Below are positions 1-12,189 of a stretch of DNA of 64,000 bases, piece after piece. A program made the position numbers and the translations under genes. Positions within the stretch are counted from its first letter, which is position 1; each line of letters opens with the position of its first letter. Origin of the DNA: Ophiodon elongatus (Eukaryota; Chordata; Actinopteri; Perciformes; Hexagrammidae); NCBI GenBank assembly GCA_016806645.1, contig JACSYO010002172.1:1067990-1131989 (forward strand). Reading direction: 5' to 3'. The notes beneath the pieces were generated by a model that was not told where the DNA came from, did not search any database, and saw only the letters and a list, made by a program, of their open reading frames with translations.

Positions 1-490
1 TGTTTATATTGGAAAAGGAATATCCTTAACTATCTATCTGTGTCCAAAACCGTGTAACATTATGCTCTTTTTGTTTGAATGTACAGATTATTAATTCAAG
101 AGCAGTAATTAGTGAACGGTGCACATAAATATATCTTTTTTTCCCATGTAAAGATGTAATTTAAGTGCGTGAATATTTTCCTTCTCTGCATTATTACAGA
201 AAAATCACATAATTTTCCATCACACTGAATTAAAGTCAAACTGAATGAGGGTGTGAGCTGCTGCCAGGAGACGAACGGGCTGCAGGAAGAAGAGACGATG
301 AAAAGGGGTATTCATAAATCACAGTTGATGGGGGTGTGTAAGGAGCCCCCCACCCCCGCACGCCCCCACCTACACTGCCTCTCTTCTCTTATATTACTTT
401 AATTGAAGTCGTTTAATAATTCTGAAACTATTTTGCCCTGAGCGTGCGCTACCCATAAATCCCCAGTTCTGTACACACGCTTAAGCTACA
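1..490. other. Unassigned AT-rich non-coding DNA
   Basis: No frame of note and no repeat pair elsewhere in the window. Several TAAT-type homeodomain cores occur (about 90-110). A C-rich tract near 344-369 has three runs of five or six C, so the minus strand is locally G-rich. Confidence 0.5.
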
Positions 491-495
491 CTTAA

Positions 496-695
496 CATTC
501 CTCCATGCTACTTAATCTTTCATCTTCTCATCCATCCCTCTCTGCCCCATACCTCCCCCCCTCACCCCTCCGCCCTGTCTCTGTCTGTCTCTCCTCCTTT
601 TTTTATCCCTCGAGTCGATCCCCCTTTCAATGCATCTCCTTCCCTCTCTCTCTGTCTGTCTGCTCCACCTTCTTCTTTCGCCTGTCCTCAACCGG
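496..695. repeat. Pyrimidine-rich low-complexity tract
   Basis: About 200 bases of CT-rich sequence with repeated CTCTCTGTCTGTC-like words and very few purines. The two overlapping plus-strand frames here (505-756 and 630-1091) are by-products of this composition: Ser/Leu/Pro-rich, with no domain. Confidence 0.7.
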
Positions 696-734
696 TTTGT
701 CTCTGTCCCTTCGAGTCCTCATTTCTTACCTTCT

Positions 735-3700
735 GGTGAAGTGCATGCACAGGTAGAAGTTGTCTTTCTCCCCGAGGCATTAGGATTAACCTTAGGGGGA
801 GGAAAAGGGTTTGTTTATGTATTTACCTGCAAGTGTGTGTTCTGTGGCCCTGAGGTTGAGCCAGCATATCACTGCCTGCTTTGTTTGTGTCCGTTGAATG
901 TCTTGCAAAGGTGGAGGCCAATTATTTCCCTGGCCTTTCTCCCCTCTTCCCCAACCACGAGCAGACGGCAGCTGTGTGGCTGTAAATGGCACAAAATAAA
1001 ATGTTCCATTTTGTTCTCAAACATACACAAATGCTCTCCAACCCTGTCTCCTGAAAATATTGGACCTCATGCAATGTTTTTCTTATCTTAACTTTCCGTT
1101 AAGCAAACGCTCCTAACTTCAGACAACTGTGTAAACGACCAGCGTAAACATTATGAATGACACCTGTGCATTCATGAGCATCGTAAATAAGCATAATTAA
1201 CGCCACAATAATACCATAAAAGGCAATGCATCCGTCGCATATGTCCTACATTAAGGTCATGCTGTTGGAGATCCATAAAGGGAAGTCCATCATTTTTAAT
1301 AGCGTCAGCAGCACAATTAAGAGGCTTGCTGAAGACAAGGAGCTGGAAAAGTGCTGTTAATGCTGTGTCACCTGAGGGTCGTACCGTCACTGAAATAAAG
1401 AAGAAATGGTTCCAAATGAAAATAGTCTCACCACAGCAAGGCAATGATGACTGCAACATGGGGGGGGCGAAGTGGATTTTCAGTTTGAGATGTTCATATT
1501 TATATCGTAATGTTATACAATAGCCAATTTAAATTAATGGTAATATCGTTAGGCTGTAAAATGTGAACACACTTTGATTTAATTAGCCTATAATTCTAAT
1601 TGCAGAGTCAATCAGGATAATGTTAACATAATTATGAAGTGTAATTTATATGGGCTTTTCAAACTGAAAACGGCTTCAAAATTATGAAATATACAATCAA
1701 CGTAGGCTAGAGTAACAGCAGCCTAATTGCGTGCGACTCCTACGACAGGTCTAGACCACAATATGAGAAAATAAGTAAATAAGGCCAATTCTCTTAAATC
1801 ACTCGTACAAGCCACTTAAAACTCAATCTGTTCATACGAGTGTTTTTGCATGAGGGCCACTGGTCAGGAACTACTGTATGTATGCAATGTATTTATTTTT
1901 TTTACGAAATGTCATGCCACACAGTCCAACTTTCATTAACCCTGAGGAAACATATGTTGGTCTCCTCCAACATAATATTTCTGTCTCTTTAGCTTCCAAA
2001 TGCTCCATTTTGTCGCAGGCCAAGCACTAACTTTTTCTGTAGCAGGTAACGAACAGCGGGGTTAGCTTTTGAGGTCAAATTTAAAGTGGTTTGCAGGAAA
2101 ACCCAAATGATGTGCTAAACGCTCAGAGCTGAGAAAAACTGCGGTCGGTGATAGTTTGTCGCTTCAAGTGACGATGAACTAAGTCAATGCTAACAAAGCA
2201 CAAGCAGACGTGCAACCAGATTCTTTTCAATATTAACCAAAAGCACAATCTTTCCCTGACCTGATGGAAGTGCTTCAGTGACCTCCATCTAATACATGGG
2301 ATACAGAACAGAAGATATTTTTAGAAGGATACAGAGTTTGCTAAAGATTAGGAGGTAAAGTCAAAATAAAAGAAACAAATAAGAAAGAACATGAAAAAAG
2401 GATTAAAACTAAGGGGAATGGGGAAGCTAAACAGGTCAGATGGGTTGGATCAGCATTTATTTATTTTGTTCACTTTATTGTTTAAAGTTAGATTTACATT
2501 TAATGATTTGTTTCTCCTCTTCCCTGTATAGTATTTACCAATACTTTTTTATTCGCTATGTTTGCATTTAAATGTCAAGTGAATGTTAAGCAAACTTTTG
2601 AAATGTCGTAAAAAAGAAATGAGAATGATGCACGTTTACATCAGCTGGTTTGGAATGAATACACTAGGTTGTGTACAGTAGTCATGGCAGCTACTATTGG
2701 AAATGTTTCATGCTCTCTGGAGACAAAGACAAAGTAAATATACCCAGGAAGATGTTGACCGCAGAAAAAGCTGATCGGTTATGTGAGTTAAATGGTCGCT
2801 ACGTCAGAAGTTATTCTGTGAAAGTGTTTCCATTAAGCGCATCAACTCTTTTTCATTTAAGACAAAAAAACAAAAAACACCTCAACCGAGCTTAAAAATG
2901 TTAATGTTCCATACAGTTTTTCTAATGCAATACTTCCAAATGTGCATAGAAATATTGAATGGAAACACAGTTACTTGGCAAGTAGCTTTGGGCTGTACCT
3001 AGACTTTTAGAAGGATGATGACCAATTGGTCCCTTCTAGAGCTACAACCAGACAATAAGAAGATTATTTTTGAGAATTGTATTTCCAAATTTAAGAGAGA
3101 AAGATTGTGGACCGTACCCTGCATTCATTTGTTGTCCTGTACGAGTTAGACATTCCCTGGACTGGGCCACATTCACAGCCTTTAAAGAATAGGCCACAGC
3201 AACTAGAGATCATTCATTTTCCTTTTTAAATTTGACTGCTTTGTAGAGTCTTAAAGCTGTATCTACACAGTCAAAGAGATTGATTTGAAGTTTGAACCCA
3301 TTGGATGGGACCTGACCTTTGCATTGTAGACTAAATGTCAAGATATTTGAAACAATCTGCCTTTTTGTTCCACTCTTGAAATAAACCAGTGCATGGGCTT
3401 TGAGGAGGATTATACATATCAAGCTGAGTGGGAGTCTTGACTCAAGTGAGTGGATTTTGAACGTTTCCCTTGCATAGTCATGGCCAGATGGTTATGGAGC
3501 TTTCTTCCCATCTTTATTCAAGAGTGTGTTCTTTCAATTTGAGAGCATGACTTATTGATTTCACTTCAGCTTTTGTAATGCTCTCCGTCAAAACCCTGTC
3601 CTCATCTTTAACTTGGTCTTCCAAGGCTTTAATATATATATCCATTGGTTTCTTTACGACTTCTGGAATAAAATAATAGTATTCCAGCACCCGTCATTTT

Positions 3701-4275
3701 TCTTTAACTTCACAGGCTACTGTTGCTGGAGCCAACTTTTTTTATTTTGCCGTAAGCTGACAACGATGCAGTAAATCAGCCACTTCAGATCTTGCTTGTT
3801 CACAGCTGCACACAGAGAGAGCTTTTAGCTTTCTAATGCTAGCTCAACCTGAGGTGGTAACTATCGCAGCCTGCCCTTCTTCTTAATACATCGATCCATG
3901 TTCAGCTATCTACCTCGCTGGAGCTATAACTCACTCTTGTATTTCCCTTCTAAGTTTAAACTGAACATTCTCCTGTTAAAAGTGCTCTATTGTCAGTCTC
4001 AGCTAACGTTAGCTTGATGCACAGTTAACGTTACCTCAGTTGCACTCAGCTATGACTTTGTGAGTGAAGGTCTGGGTGCCGTGCTATATAACGCTATTGA
4101 TCATCAGTGGAGTTTCTGTTGACTATTCCTTCATAATAGCATGCTGCTGCGGTCATAAACCACATAGTGTGTTGCACGGACTGGTGCCATCCCCACCACC
4201 ATTAACTGATTCCCACTAGCATGTGCTGCGTATATACCTTCTGTCAGGGTCACCTTACTAAAGCGAACGCGACAG
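735..4275. other. Unassigned non-coding DNA with possible conserved stretches
   Basis: All frames are under about 155 residues and none resembles a known family. Two AT-rich stretches, about 1140-1350 and 1590-1650, carry many TAAT, ATAAA and CATAAA words with little low-complexity sequence, as conserved non-coding elements often do. That is inference from composition only. Otherwise I see nothing. Confidence 0.4.
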
Positions 4276-4279
4276 CAAC

Positions 4280-4307
4280 AGTATTGACCATTTCATTGGT
4301 CAATACT
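4280..4307. other. Perfect 11-bp hairpin
   Basis: AGTATTGACCA at 4280-4290 is followed after a 6-base loop by its exact complement at 4297-4307. No U-run or gene is nearby, so there is no reason to call it a terminator. The surrounding 4250-4540, rich in GAGCA/GCAAG words, may be an old repeat. Confidence 0.6.
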
Positions 4308-4309
4308 AC

Positions 4310-5985
4310 ACAAAGCAATCTATTGGTTTGAGGATTTTGAAAAGGTTCTCGCACAAAATAATCGAGAGCAGACGTTTGACGAGCAAAGAGGAGCATCTTG
4401 AGTGTGAAAACAAGGGCTGAAGCCGGAGAGCAGGAAATCTGAGCAAGCAGCAAAATATCTGCCTGCAAGCTTTCAGTTTGAGCAGACGCAAATTCATGCG
4501 CAAGCAGGTGCTATTTGAGTGCAAGGACAAGCTTTTGAAAAAAAAAGTATCATAAAATCATTACGTCATGCTCTGAAAATGAAATACCACTCTCTTGAAG
4601 AAAGATAGGAAAGAAGCTCCATATATTGTGACTAGTTGAAATGCAAGAATGATATTCACTCATCTTTGTTTGTGAATAAACTTTTGTCACATTCTTTTTA
4701 TGTTTGTGTGAAAACTCCCTTTTGTCCATTGACCTGGCTCTAATTTATGCTCGTTCAAGTTAAAATGCCACAGTCATTTACAATGTAGCAGTCGATAAGA
4801 TCCTTTCTGTGGATGGGAGAGGACAGTTGCTGTTGACTCATATGCTTCTGCTCCAGTGACAGTCTCAGTGTGCAAACAAGACCTTTAGCCCACACACTGA
4901 CCTAACTAACCAAAACCTTGCTTCCTCTTTGTTCCAAAATAGGCATTATAAATAGAGACTGTGTCTGTCTTATTTTGGATGAAAAACTTGGACCACACCT
5001 ATCTATTTTCCTCCCTGTAGAAATGCAACAAGTAAAGTTGACTCTTTTAGAAGAAAGTGGGCTGAAAAATTACAGAATTGAAAATGTGTTGGGTTAGTGC
5101 ATTCCATCAGCCAAGTTCTATTCAAATCTAAATATACATATGCCTGAAAAGTGGCTGCAGAACTTTGATATTTGCTCACCACTTTGGTGAAAAAAAGTAG
5201 GAAGAAGGATGAAAAAGGAAAAAGAAACTTACTGTGAAATAAGGCCCCCTGGTTGTTGATGATTACGTCTGTCCATCTTGGCTCTAAGAGCCCGGTGTTG
5301 CTTACATCTCTTAAAAAAGCTTCCCCTCACCTCTAAGTGTGAGGAAAAGCACCTGGACTTAGAGTGCCATTTCTCTTAAATGCGTGGTGCGTGCATTTGG
5401 CCTTCACCTCTGGGGAAAAGTGTCAAGAATTGATGAATAAGTCACAGTACTCTAACTTGAAGCCCGTCTCCTGCCCCTCTGTGTGGCGCAGTGCATTTAG
5501 TTCACACCTCGAACTAAAAACACCTGCACCATTATTCTCTCAAGTAGGAGAGATGAAAAGAAAAGAAAAATGGATATTGGAGCAGGACGGTGCTGTGAAC
5601 TGTGGCTCTATTGCTGTGTTAAAGTATTCATCCATCGGAAGAGGAGGCAAAATGGCTCCTCCATTCAACGCCTGCACCCAAGGGTCTTGTCAACCATATT
5701 TTTCACACTTTTTGCTTTCAAAGAAAGTATTCCATTACTGTCATCCTGTAAGGATTTGGGTCTTTTTCACTGTCCACAGCCTACCTTTCTCTTTACTCCC
5801 ACTCAAGCCACTGATACTGCTCGCAAAGTGTCTTAGCCCTGCTGGACACCAGAGGAAGGGCAGCATCGATGGGTTGTAATAATCCAATCCGATAGTCGTG
5901 GAAGAGTTTTACCCCTCTCAGAGAGACAACAGCTCCTGTCTTTAAATCACATTGATCATTTACTTAATCAACAACAAAAGCATCA
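4310..5985. other. Unassigned non-coding DNA
   Basis: The longest frame is 5364-5879 on the plus strand (171 residues). It has no recognisable domain, an irregular composition and an overlapping second frame, so I treat it as chance. No simple repeat or paired repeat was seen. Confidence 0.45.
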
Positions 5986-5989
5986 TGGA

Positions 5990-6600
5990 TTTGTTTCTTG
6001 CAATTTAAAGGATGACGTGAAAGTACAAGATCAAGACAATTGAAAGTGCTTTACAAAAGACCTAAAGACGAGACGACGAGCTATGGAAGAAACACAAGGC
6101 AATATAAAAAAGCATGTGTAAACTAGAAGATGGGATAAAAGAGAATAAATTCAAGGATAAAAAATTATATTGCAGTCAAAGTGAGATATGAATAAATATG
6201 TGATTTAATAAAAGGCAGTGGCAAACCAAAAAGTTTTGGAACTTAATTTAAGAGAACTAAGAGTTGGAGCAGACCTCTACTTTTCTGGGAGTTTGTTCCA
6301 TAGTTATGAAGCATGAAAACTGTTAGCTGCCTCTTAATGTGTGGAGTGGACTCTGGAGACGGTAAGCAGACCTGTCCCAGACCACCTGAGAGGTCTGGAC
6401 GCTTCATAACTGAAATATATATTGGTCCTAAACCAATGCTTAATAAACCAACAGTAGTATTATCGCAGTAGAATAAATACCTGATCTTAGTGAGGACTTT
6501 GCAGCAGCGATCTGAATAAGCTACAGCTGTCTGGTCGAGCTTTCAGAGACGAGGATAGAAATCATTCCAGTTGTTGAGCCCACTTAAGATAATACATAGA
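5990..6600. repeat. Degenerate interspersed repeat, LINE-like
   Basis: The block matches in outline a fish repeat I recall: a 'gggagtttgttcca' segment, then 'agcagacctg', 'gcagcagcgatctg' and 'cattccagttgttgag' phrases in the usual order. No coding potential remains. Assignment rests on memory of the family; there is no second copy in this window. Confidence 0.4.
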
Positions 6601-6877
6601 CAAGTTTTCTAAGTTTTTCTAAGTTATTACTGAGAGTCCTAATACATTTGCTGACAGTATGCTGTTGATAATTACCTTGTTCTGGATCTTAACATTTAGT
6701 CCACAACTACACCATGCATAGGCGTTATAGATAACACTTACTCCGCTAAATAACAATTGCTCTTTCCTCTTTGTTTGAGTGGAGGATATTTTAGCACATC
6801 CAATCATCAATGTGTTCAACCAACATGTTCCCACTCCCAACTGGTCCCATACGGACGTGCAGGGTAGTGCGATAGAC

Positions 6878-6972
6878 TTTAACATGTGGTTAACAAAACT
6901 ACTTGCTTTGGTTTAGGAAAAGTTTAAAATAACGTTACGAACACAAGTTAAAATGAGTCACACGGGACACAA
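6878..6972 (-). repeat. Interspersed repeat with AACCAAAGCAAGTAGTTTTG-type core
   Basis: On the minus strand this reads TTATTTTAAAC, then CCTAAACC, then AAGTAGTTTTGTTAACC. The same order of words appears on the plus strand at 10775-10935 and, more diverged, on the minus strand at 42295-42375, so this is a small dispersed family. Confidence 0.5.
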
Positions 6973-7194
6973 ACAGGAGCTAGAGGGGTACGTGGAGCCA
7001 CTCACCTAGCTGCCTTATTTAAGGGATTGGGAGTGGTTTAACACACTTAGTGGCTTTATGGGATCAAAGTCACTTGGTAGATCACCCAACAAGAACATTG
7101 ACACATAAATGCACAACAGTGGTAATAAACAAATGTGATTTTGTTTTTTATTTTGTATGCTAATCAGCATCATATAAAGCACTGCTAAATGATT

Positions 7195-7400
7195 AATAAA
7201 CCATTGATGAAGCCATTTCTTACAACTTAAGGATTCAAGAATTCAGTGATTGAAGGATCATCTATTGTCATTCTGCAACACAGGGATGCACAACGAAATG
7301 CAGATGAAGTGCAGCTACGCGATGACAATGACAATCGAAACAAAAGTAGTAGTACTTTCCTGTAGTGCATTTTTTAAATTTGCACCTGGGGGAATATAAA
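7195..7400. repeat. Possible truncated LINE or SINE tail
   Basis: Contains ATTGTCATTCTGCAACACAG and ACGAAATGCAG, phrases I associate with the 3' region of a common fish retroelement. No second copy here confirms it. The stretch 7400-7610 that follows holds nothing I recognise. Confidence 0.3.
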
Positions 7401-7612
7401 CCGCAGAAACAAAATGATTATCTGGGCAGATAATATGATCAACAAATTCAACAGCTGGCAAACAGTCAATCAACTTTGACTATGTTAGAGCACCTCCTCT
7501 CGTCCCACCAGATTCCTGCGCTCTGTCCTGTGGTGCGCCCCTCAAGTGTGTGATGTCACACTGGAGCTGGGTCTCTTTAAAGATGTGGGCACAACAGTCC
7601 CCATCCTGGAGT

Positions 7613-7773
7613 AGGATGTCATAAAAAAGTCTTAGTACAGTTTGTTGAAAAAAAGTCACAGTAAAGTATATCCAAAAAAGTCACATTGTAGTATTTCACA
7701 AAAAAAGTCAACGTGTAGTACGTCCTATATAGTATGTCGAAAAAAGGCATAAAAAAGTCATAATTGTATGTTG
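7613..7773. repeat. Degenerate tandem array, AAAAAAGTCA/TAGTATGTC type
   Basis: About five loosely spaced copies of an AAAAAAGTCA-like word alternate with AGTATGTC-like words (for example TAGTATGTCG near 7731). Units are diverged and unequal, so it is an old tandem repeat. Confidence 0.6.
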
Positions 7774-7779
7774 CATCCT

Positions 7780-9030
7780 ACTACAGTGGCATTTGGTGAG
7801 CCTGGTTTTGTTAGGTGTTCATGAAGAGGCCATGGGAGGTAATCTTCTCAAGGTCTGCTGAACTTTATTCAATCCCCCTTCTCACAGACGTTGTGAGGAG
7901 GGGTAAGTGTCTCTTCGTTGTGTGGTCATGTGCCATCAGCATTCCGGTAACAAACAAGAAAAGACTATATTGAAACAAAAGTATAGCGAAGTCAATGGGA
8001 GCTACCTGCCGCCGCATCTAAATGTGTCGCCGTTGCCATAGCTACTAATAACTCAAAAGAAAGTAGTGCAGGAAAAAGTCATTATGTCTGTGTGCCAAAA
8101 CTTAGCTCAGTGAGGGAGGTGAAAATGAAACAATGGCAGTAACAGAGAGAGAAGAAATAACAAGAAATGTCTCCAAAGAGCAACTGCCAAAAACCGATGA
8201 GAGAAAAATGGGATGAATAAAGAGAACTCCAGGAGAGAGAATCACTCCAATGTACCCATTTCCTTATCTTGTAATCTATCTGAGCTTTTAGAGTGTTTTC
8301 TATCGTATCCCCTTCTCTCTGCACCTCCCAGTCTGGCTGTCAGTCAGCGGCCAGCGTAGACAGTACATGTCAGCACAGCGCTGAGAACCATGATCCTGTA
8401 TTCCCTTGTAGGAGATGAGTGGAGGAGATAAGGTGTTAGCATCCTGCCTTCACACTGAACTCACAGCTACCTGCAACTTCTCTGCCTGGTTTTGGATTTA
8501 TGCATATGGCAGCATGGAAAACACAACTACAGTCATGGTGTGTGCATGTGTGAAATATGCTCACTTTACAGGTTTGACTCCATTTGTCCTAGTGGGATCT
8601 CCACTTAGGTACTAAGGTCTGCGTGAGCAAGTATTATACAGACGCTTCGAGTAATTAATGCATTTCCAGAGTTTTAATTCTCAGGCGACAAGTCAATTTA
8701 CTGAAAACACAAAAGAAAGTTCTGGCGCTAAAAGTTCCCAATATTCAGTCGAACCAGAACAAATAAAAAAAAGTTCCTCAAAATCAGCTGTAATCACAAA
8801 AGATTTAAGATTTGATTTATAACTATGAGGAAGGGGGTATCTTGCTTTATTATACTTAAGTGAATAACTTGTTCTGGTTTAAAGTCACTTGGAAAAATTA
8901 AAGGACATTCTATTTTTTAAACTTCCTTTAAAAAATAAGTTTTGTCTTTGTACTCGCAATAATCTGACAACCAAAGGCATGTCTATGGAAGCCTTAAATG
9001 GACATGATTCAAGCTTTTATTGTACATGAC
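7780..9030. other. Unassigned non-coding DNA
   Basis: No convincing coding frame (all at or below 80 residues), no microsatellite and no paired repeat. The part from about 8640 to 9000 is A/T-rich with scattered AAAGTTCC words. Confidence 0.45.
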
Positions 9031-9033
9031 ATC

Positions 9034-10218
9034 ACAAGTTAATTAAGTCGTTATCTTGAGAAAACAGACTTTGTAATCTTGAGATAACAAAATCAACGTG
9101 TTATCACGAGAAAACAAAAGGTTGTTTCCTTCTATTACTTCAATGTTTGGGTCAAATCAGCTGATGGTAAATCAATCGTCCACATGGAGCTGACAGGGAG
9201 GGACCTGGTGAAGTTAGTGGAGGGATACACGTGAATATTTCCCACCGAATATACCACAACATTGTGAGGGAAATGTCAGGAAAAAAATAAGATCTGACAA
9301 TTACTGATATGTTGGAGTTGAAGACATTTCTGACTATACAGAAAACAAATCAAGCATTTCGTCAATTTAGAGATATTCCAAAGTAGTCATTTGAACTAGC
9401 TAAGCTGTATTTCTGAATACTTATCTGTTCTATGAAAACACATTGCTCCATTATTTCTGACAATGACTGATTCTGTATATTTGAGTTCAGGACATCTCTG
9501 ATTAAATACATACTGAAAAAGAGGCATTTTACTGCATCAGAGAGGTTTCCCGAAGTAAAAGTTTGACACTTCTACCAGGAAATAGTTATTTTCCGATCTG
9601 CGGCCATTTCATGTACCATGTCCTGAAATCAAATATATCAGTCATTCCCAGGAATTATGGAGCAATGTGTTTCTATAACAACTAAATTATTCAGAAATGT
9701 AGCTATTTCACAGTGGCAATGTGGGAATTGTTACAGTAAAAGTGTTTGATTTTATGTGTGTATGTAGTCAGAGATGTCTTCAACTCAAATGTCATTGTCA
9801 GTAATTATCATATTCCATTTTGTTTCCCCAGCAACGCAAAAAAAACATTTCACTCACAATTTAGTGGTATTTTCTTTTTAACTCCTTCGGGACACAGACA
9901 ACATGTCTTGTACTTCTTCTGAACATAAACCAGTTATATATTTAGTATGTACCCTTGTTAACACCTTGTTTTATTAACGGGACATAGTCACACATGTATC
10001 ATACCGCTAACGTCCACAACTCCATCAGTCAGCTCAATCTGGGCCGTTTGAAAGCATTTACCGTCAACTGATTTGACCCAAACATTACAAGTAATAAGAG
10101 AAGACAATGTTGTTGTTTTATGACAAAAAAGTTGATTACCTTGTTAACAATTATCGTTAATTAATTATCTTGTGATAGCGAACCTTCTTTTCTCGAGATA
10201 ACAAGATAATTAACTTGT
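9034..10218. repeat. Large imperfect palindrome (foldback element)
   Basis: The two halves are inverted copies. Outer ends: ACAAGTTAATTAAGTCGTTATC at the left (in part) pairs with the complement of the right end near 10195-10218. Further in, TTGGGTCAAATCAG (about 9148) pairs with CTGATTTGACCCAA (about 10070). Next, GAGTTGAAGACAT (about 9314) pairs with ATGTCTTCAACTC (about 9775). Innermost, CATTGCTCCAT (9441) pairs with ATGGAGCAATG (about 9657), leaving a loop of roughly 120 bases. The right arm is about 140 bases longer, mostly one unmatched block between about 9860 and 10000. No transposase frame lies inside, and I could not define a target-site duplication. It is probably a non-autonomous DNA transposon of foldback type; the superfamily is unknown. 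Confidence 0.8.
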
Positions 10219-10219
10219 T

Positions 10220-10770
10220 TATCATATTTTAAATGTTTTGACTCCTAACCGTTTAGAGTTTTAGTTCTCTGAAGCACAGCTGAACTTCAAACTCTATTTA
10301 CCAAGCACATATATGGAAACATGCATGTGAATTATTTGAAATTTAGGTCTGTGTCAAGCTCAAACCGTCACTGCCATAAATATTTACATTAAAAGGAGGG
10401 AACGGGGCGTAGCCCTCCCGACCCTACACTCCATCCATCCTTCCCATTTGCCCTTTTCCCCCAAGCGTCCATCCCTACCATTCCCTCTGGCCACATGGAA
10501 CCTAAAGGTCACGGGGCGTTTCACTCAGGCCTGAGAGAAGATTCTAGGGAGGAAGGCAACACGGTGTCTTCAAGTGTGACCAACACTGAAATGTCAGCTG
10601 ATTGCTGCCGTGCCAAGATCATGTGATTGATGCTACTGTGCTGACGAAGCATGAATGTATTGACCACAGATAGACAGCAGTGCAAAGTATGGGTTGGGAG
10701 GAAGGGGGCGGGGAAACGTAGGACTTTCACCCAGGACACCACTGTGAGTGTCCCCTGTGAAACAAACTTA
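10220..10770. other. Unassigned non-coding DNA
   Basis: A C-rich stretch lies at about 10400-10500 and a short minus-strand frame (73 residues) at 10521-10742 with no recognisable content. Confidence 0.45.
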
Positions 10771-10774
10771 TTGT

Positions 10775-10935
10775 GTGTGAAACTGACTTCTTTAAGTTAA
10801 GTAATTTACTTAAGTCATGTACGCAACTTAATGAACTTGTGTATCTAACTTAAGTTCCTAAACAAGCATAGTTATTTTAACCCAAACTACTTTTCTTCTT
10901 TTTTTTTCAAAAACCTAACCAAGTGGTTTTCTGCT
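10775..10935 (+). repeat. Interspersed repeat, TAACTTAAGT/CTAACCAAGTGGTTTT family
   Basis: Begins with a near-palindromic segment containing TTAAGTAATTTACTTAA (a 17-base palindrome with a central T, about 10796-10812). It continues through TTATTTTAACCCAAAC and CCTAACCAAGTGGTTTT. The same word order occurs in reverse at 6878-6972. A weaker match to the AAGTAACGTAAG/ACTTAAC part lies at 47305-47350. Confidence 0.55.
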
Positions 10936-11568
10936 TACTTCTCTTACGTGATGATATAGATTTGTTTACAGCTGCTCCGAGCCCTCAAGGTCACCAACTT
11001 TGAATAGCATGGAAGGAAAATATATAGACCCAAATAATTTTTATATAAACAATTGAAATTATGAAATGACTATTTCTTATATTGAAGGTGTCATTGGCGT
11101 TGACAAACCCGCCAGAGAATTATCACCTGAATCAGCAGTTCTCTAGCATTTTATAGCTTTTTTAAGCTTTAAGTTTGTCTAATGGCTCTCAACATTACTC
11201 ATCGATGTCTCCAGCAACAGCGGGTTACAGTTTTCAGCAAAGAAGCTCTGATCAACCAACAGACACTACCTGCTCAGCACAGCATACACAGTTACAGGCT
11301 ATTTGGTGAACATACATATTAAAAGTTGAAGCAACAAACCAGAGAGGTTAGTCTTTACAAAAATAATGCTCATTTTTCTCCATGTACTGGATGTATATGT
11401 GGACAATAGTTTTCACAAGAACATGTAAGAATACGGTGTTATCTTGAAATAATACTTCACTCCCAAAATTATCATTTGTATATTGCAAAAACAGTACTAG
11501 CACAGATGAGTTTATGCGCTAGCAGTTTTTGGCAAGAATTCAATGTGAGAATTGGGGATTGATTGGAA

Positions 11569-12186
11569 TGATATCGCCACTGTCGGGCGGAAAGCTTGTA
11601 TGTCCATGTAGGAAATGAGAAAACCCTGTTTTTAAAATAACTAAATACTTCATCGTCAAAGTTGGTATTGTATCTTTATATGTGGTCAGATACTGAAATA
11701 TTTTATTTTATTATTAATCTTTTACCAAAATCAAGCTCAAATAAATTTGCGTTTTTTGACTACCGAAAGACACGTGTTTGTCCGTAATTGATTAGAACAG
11801 CCGCTCAGCCGTAGCTAGCTAGCTATGCTAGTCTCCTCGGTAAACACTTCCATCTATAATCACAATGTTAACATCAGCGCTGCCCCGCTCTCCCTGCACT
11901 CTCCAAGGCCCTGGGAAGAGGCGAGGCCCTGGGGAGGGCTGCTCTACCTTCACCTGGGCCTTTCCAAGCCCACCGAGAGCCGGCGGTCACGGCGCCTCAT
12001 AGAGGAACTGCTCCCGGCTGGGGAAAGGTCATGAAGGGATCCTTTCACACCGAGTGGCCGTTCCTTACCCACCAGGTTGTATGCCCCGGGCAGATGCTGT
12101 TGTATTGAATATTTAGGGTTTATTATGAAACTGTAGGGCACTCTGCCTCAGACGAAGTCAGACGCAACCGTTTACCTTCAGCTCTG
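11569..12186 (+). repeat. Dispersed repeat copy 1 (TCGTCAAAGTTGG family)
   Basis: Shares with 58549-58870 an opening CGC(T/C)GTCGG segment, an exact stretch from TCGTCAAAGTTGGTATTG onward (11653 and 58634), and a closing GTTTACCTTCAGCTCTG (12170 and 58854). The interiors differ in length: 618 against 322 bases. The GC-rich 11880-12080 part produces the frames at 11825-12034 and 11950-12141, which are not genes. Confidence 0.7.
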
Positions 12187-12189
12187 TTG

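Noticed and set aside
5364..5879. 171-residue plus-strand frame outside simple repeats
   Set aside because: No recognisable domain, irregular composition, and an overlapping second frame.
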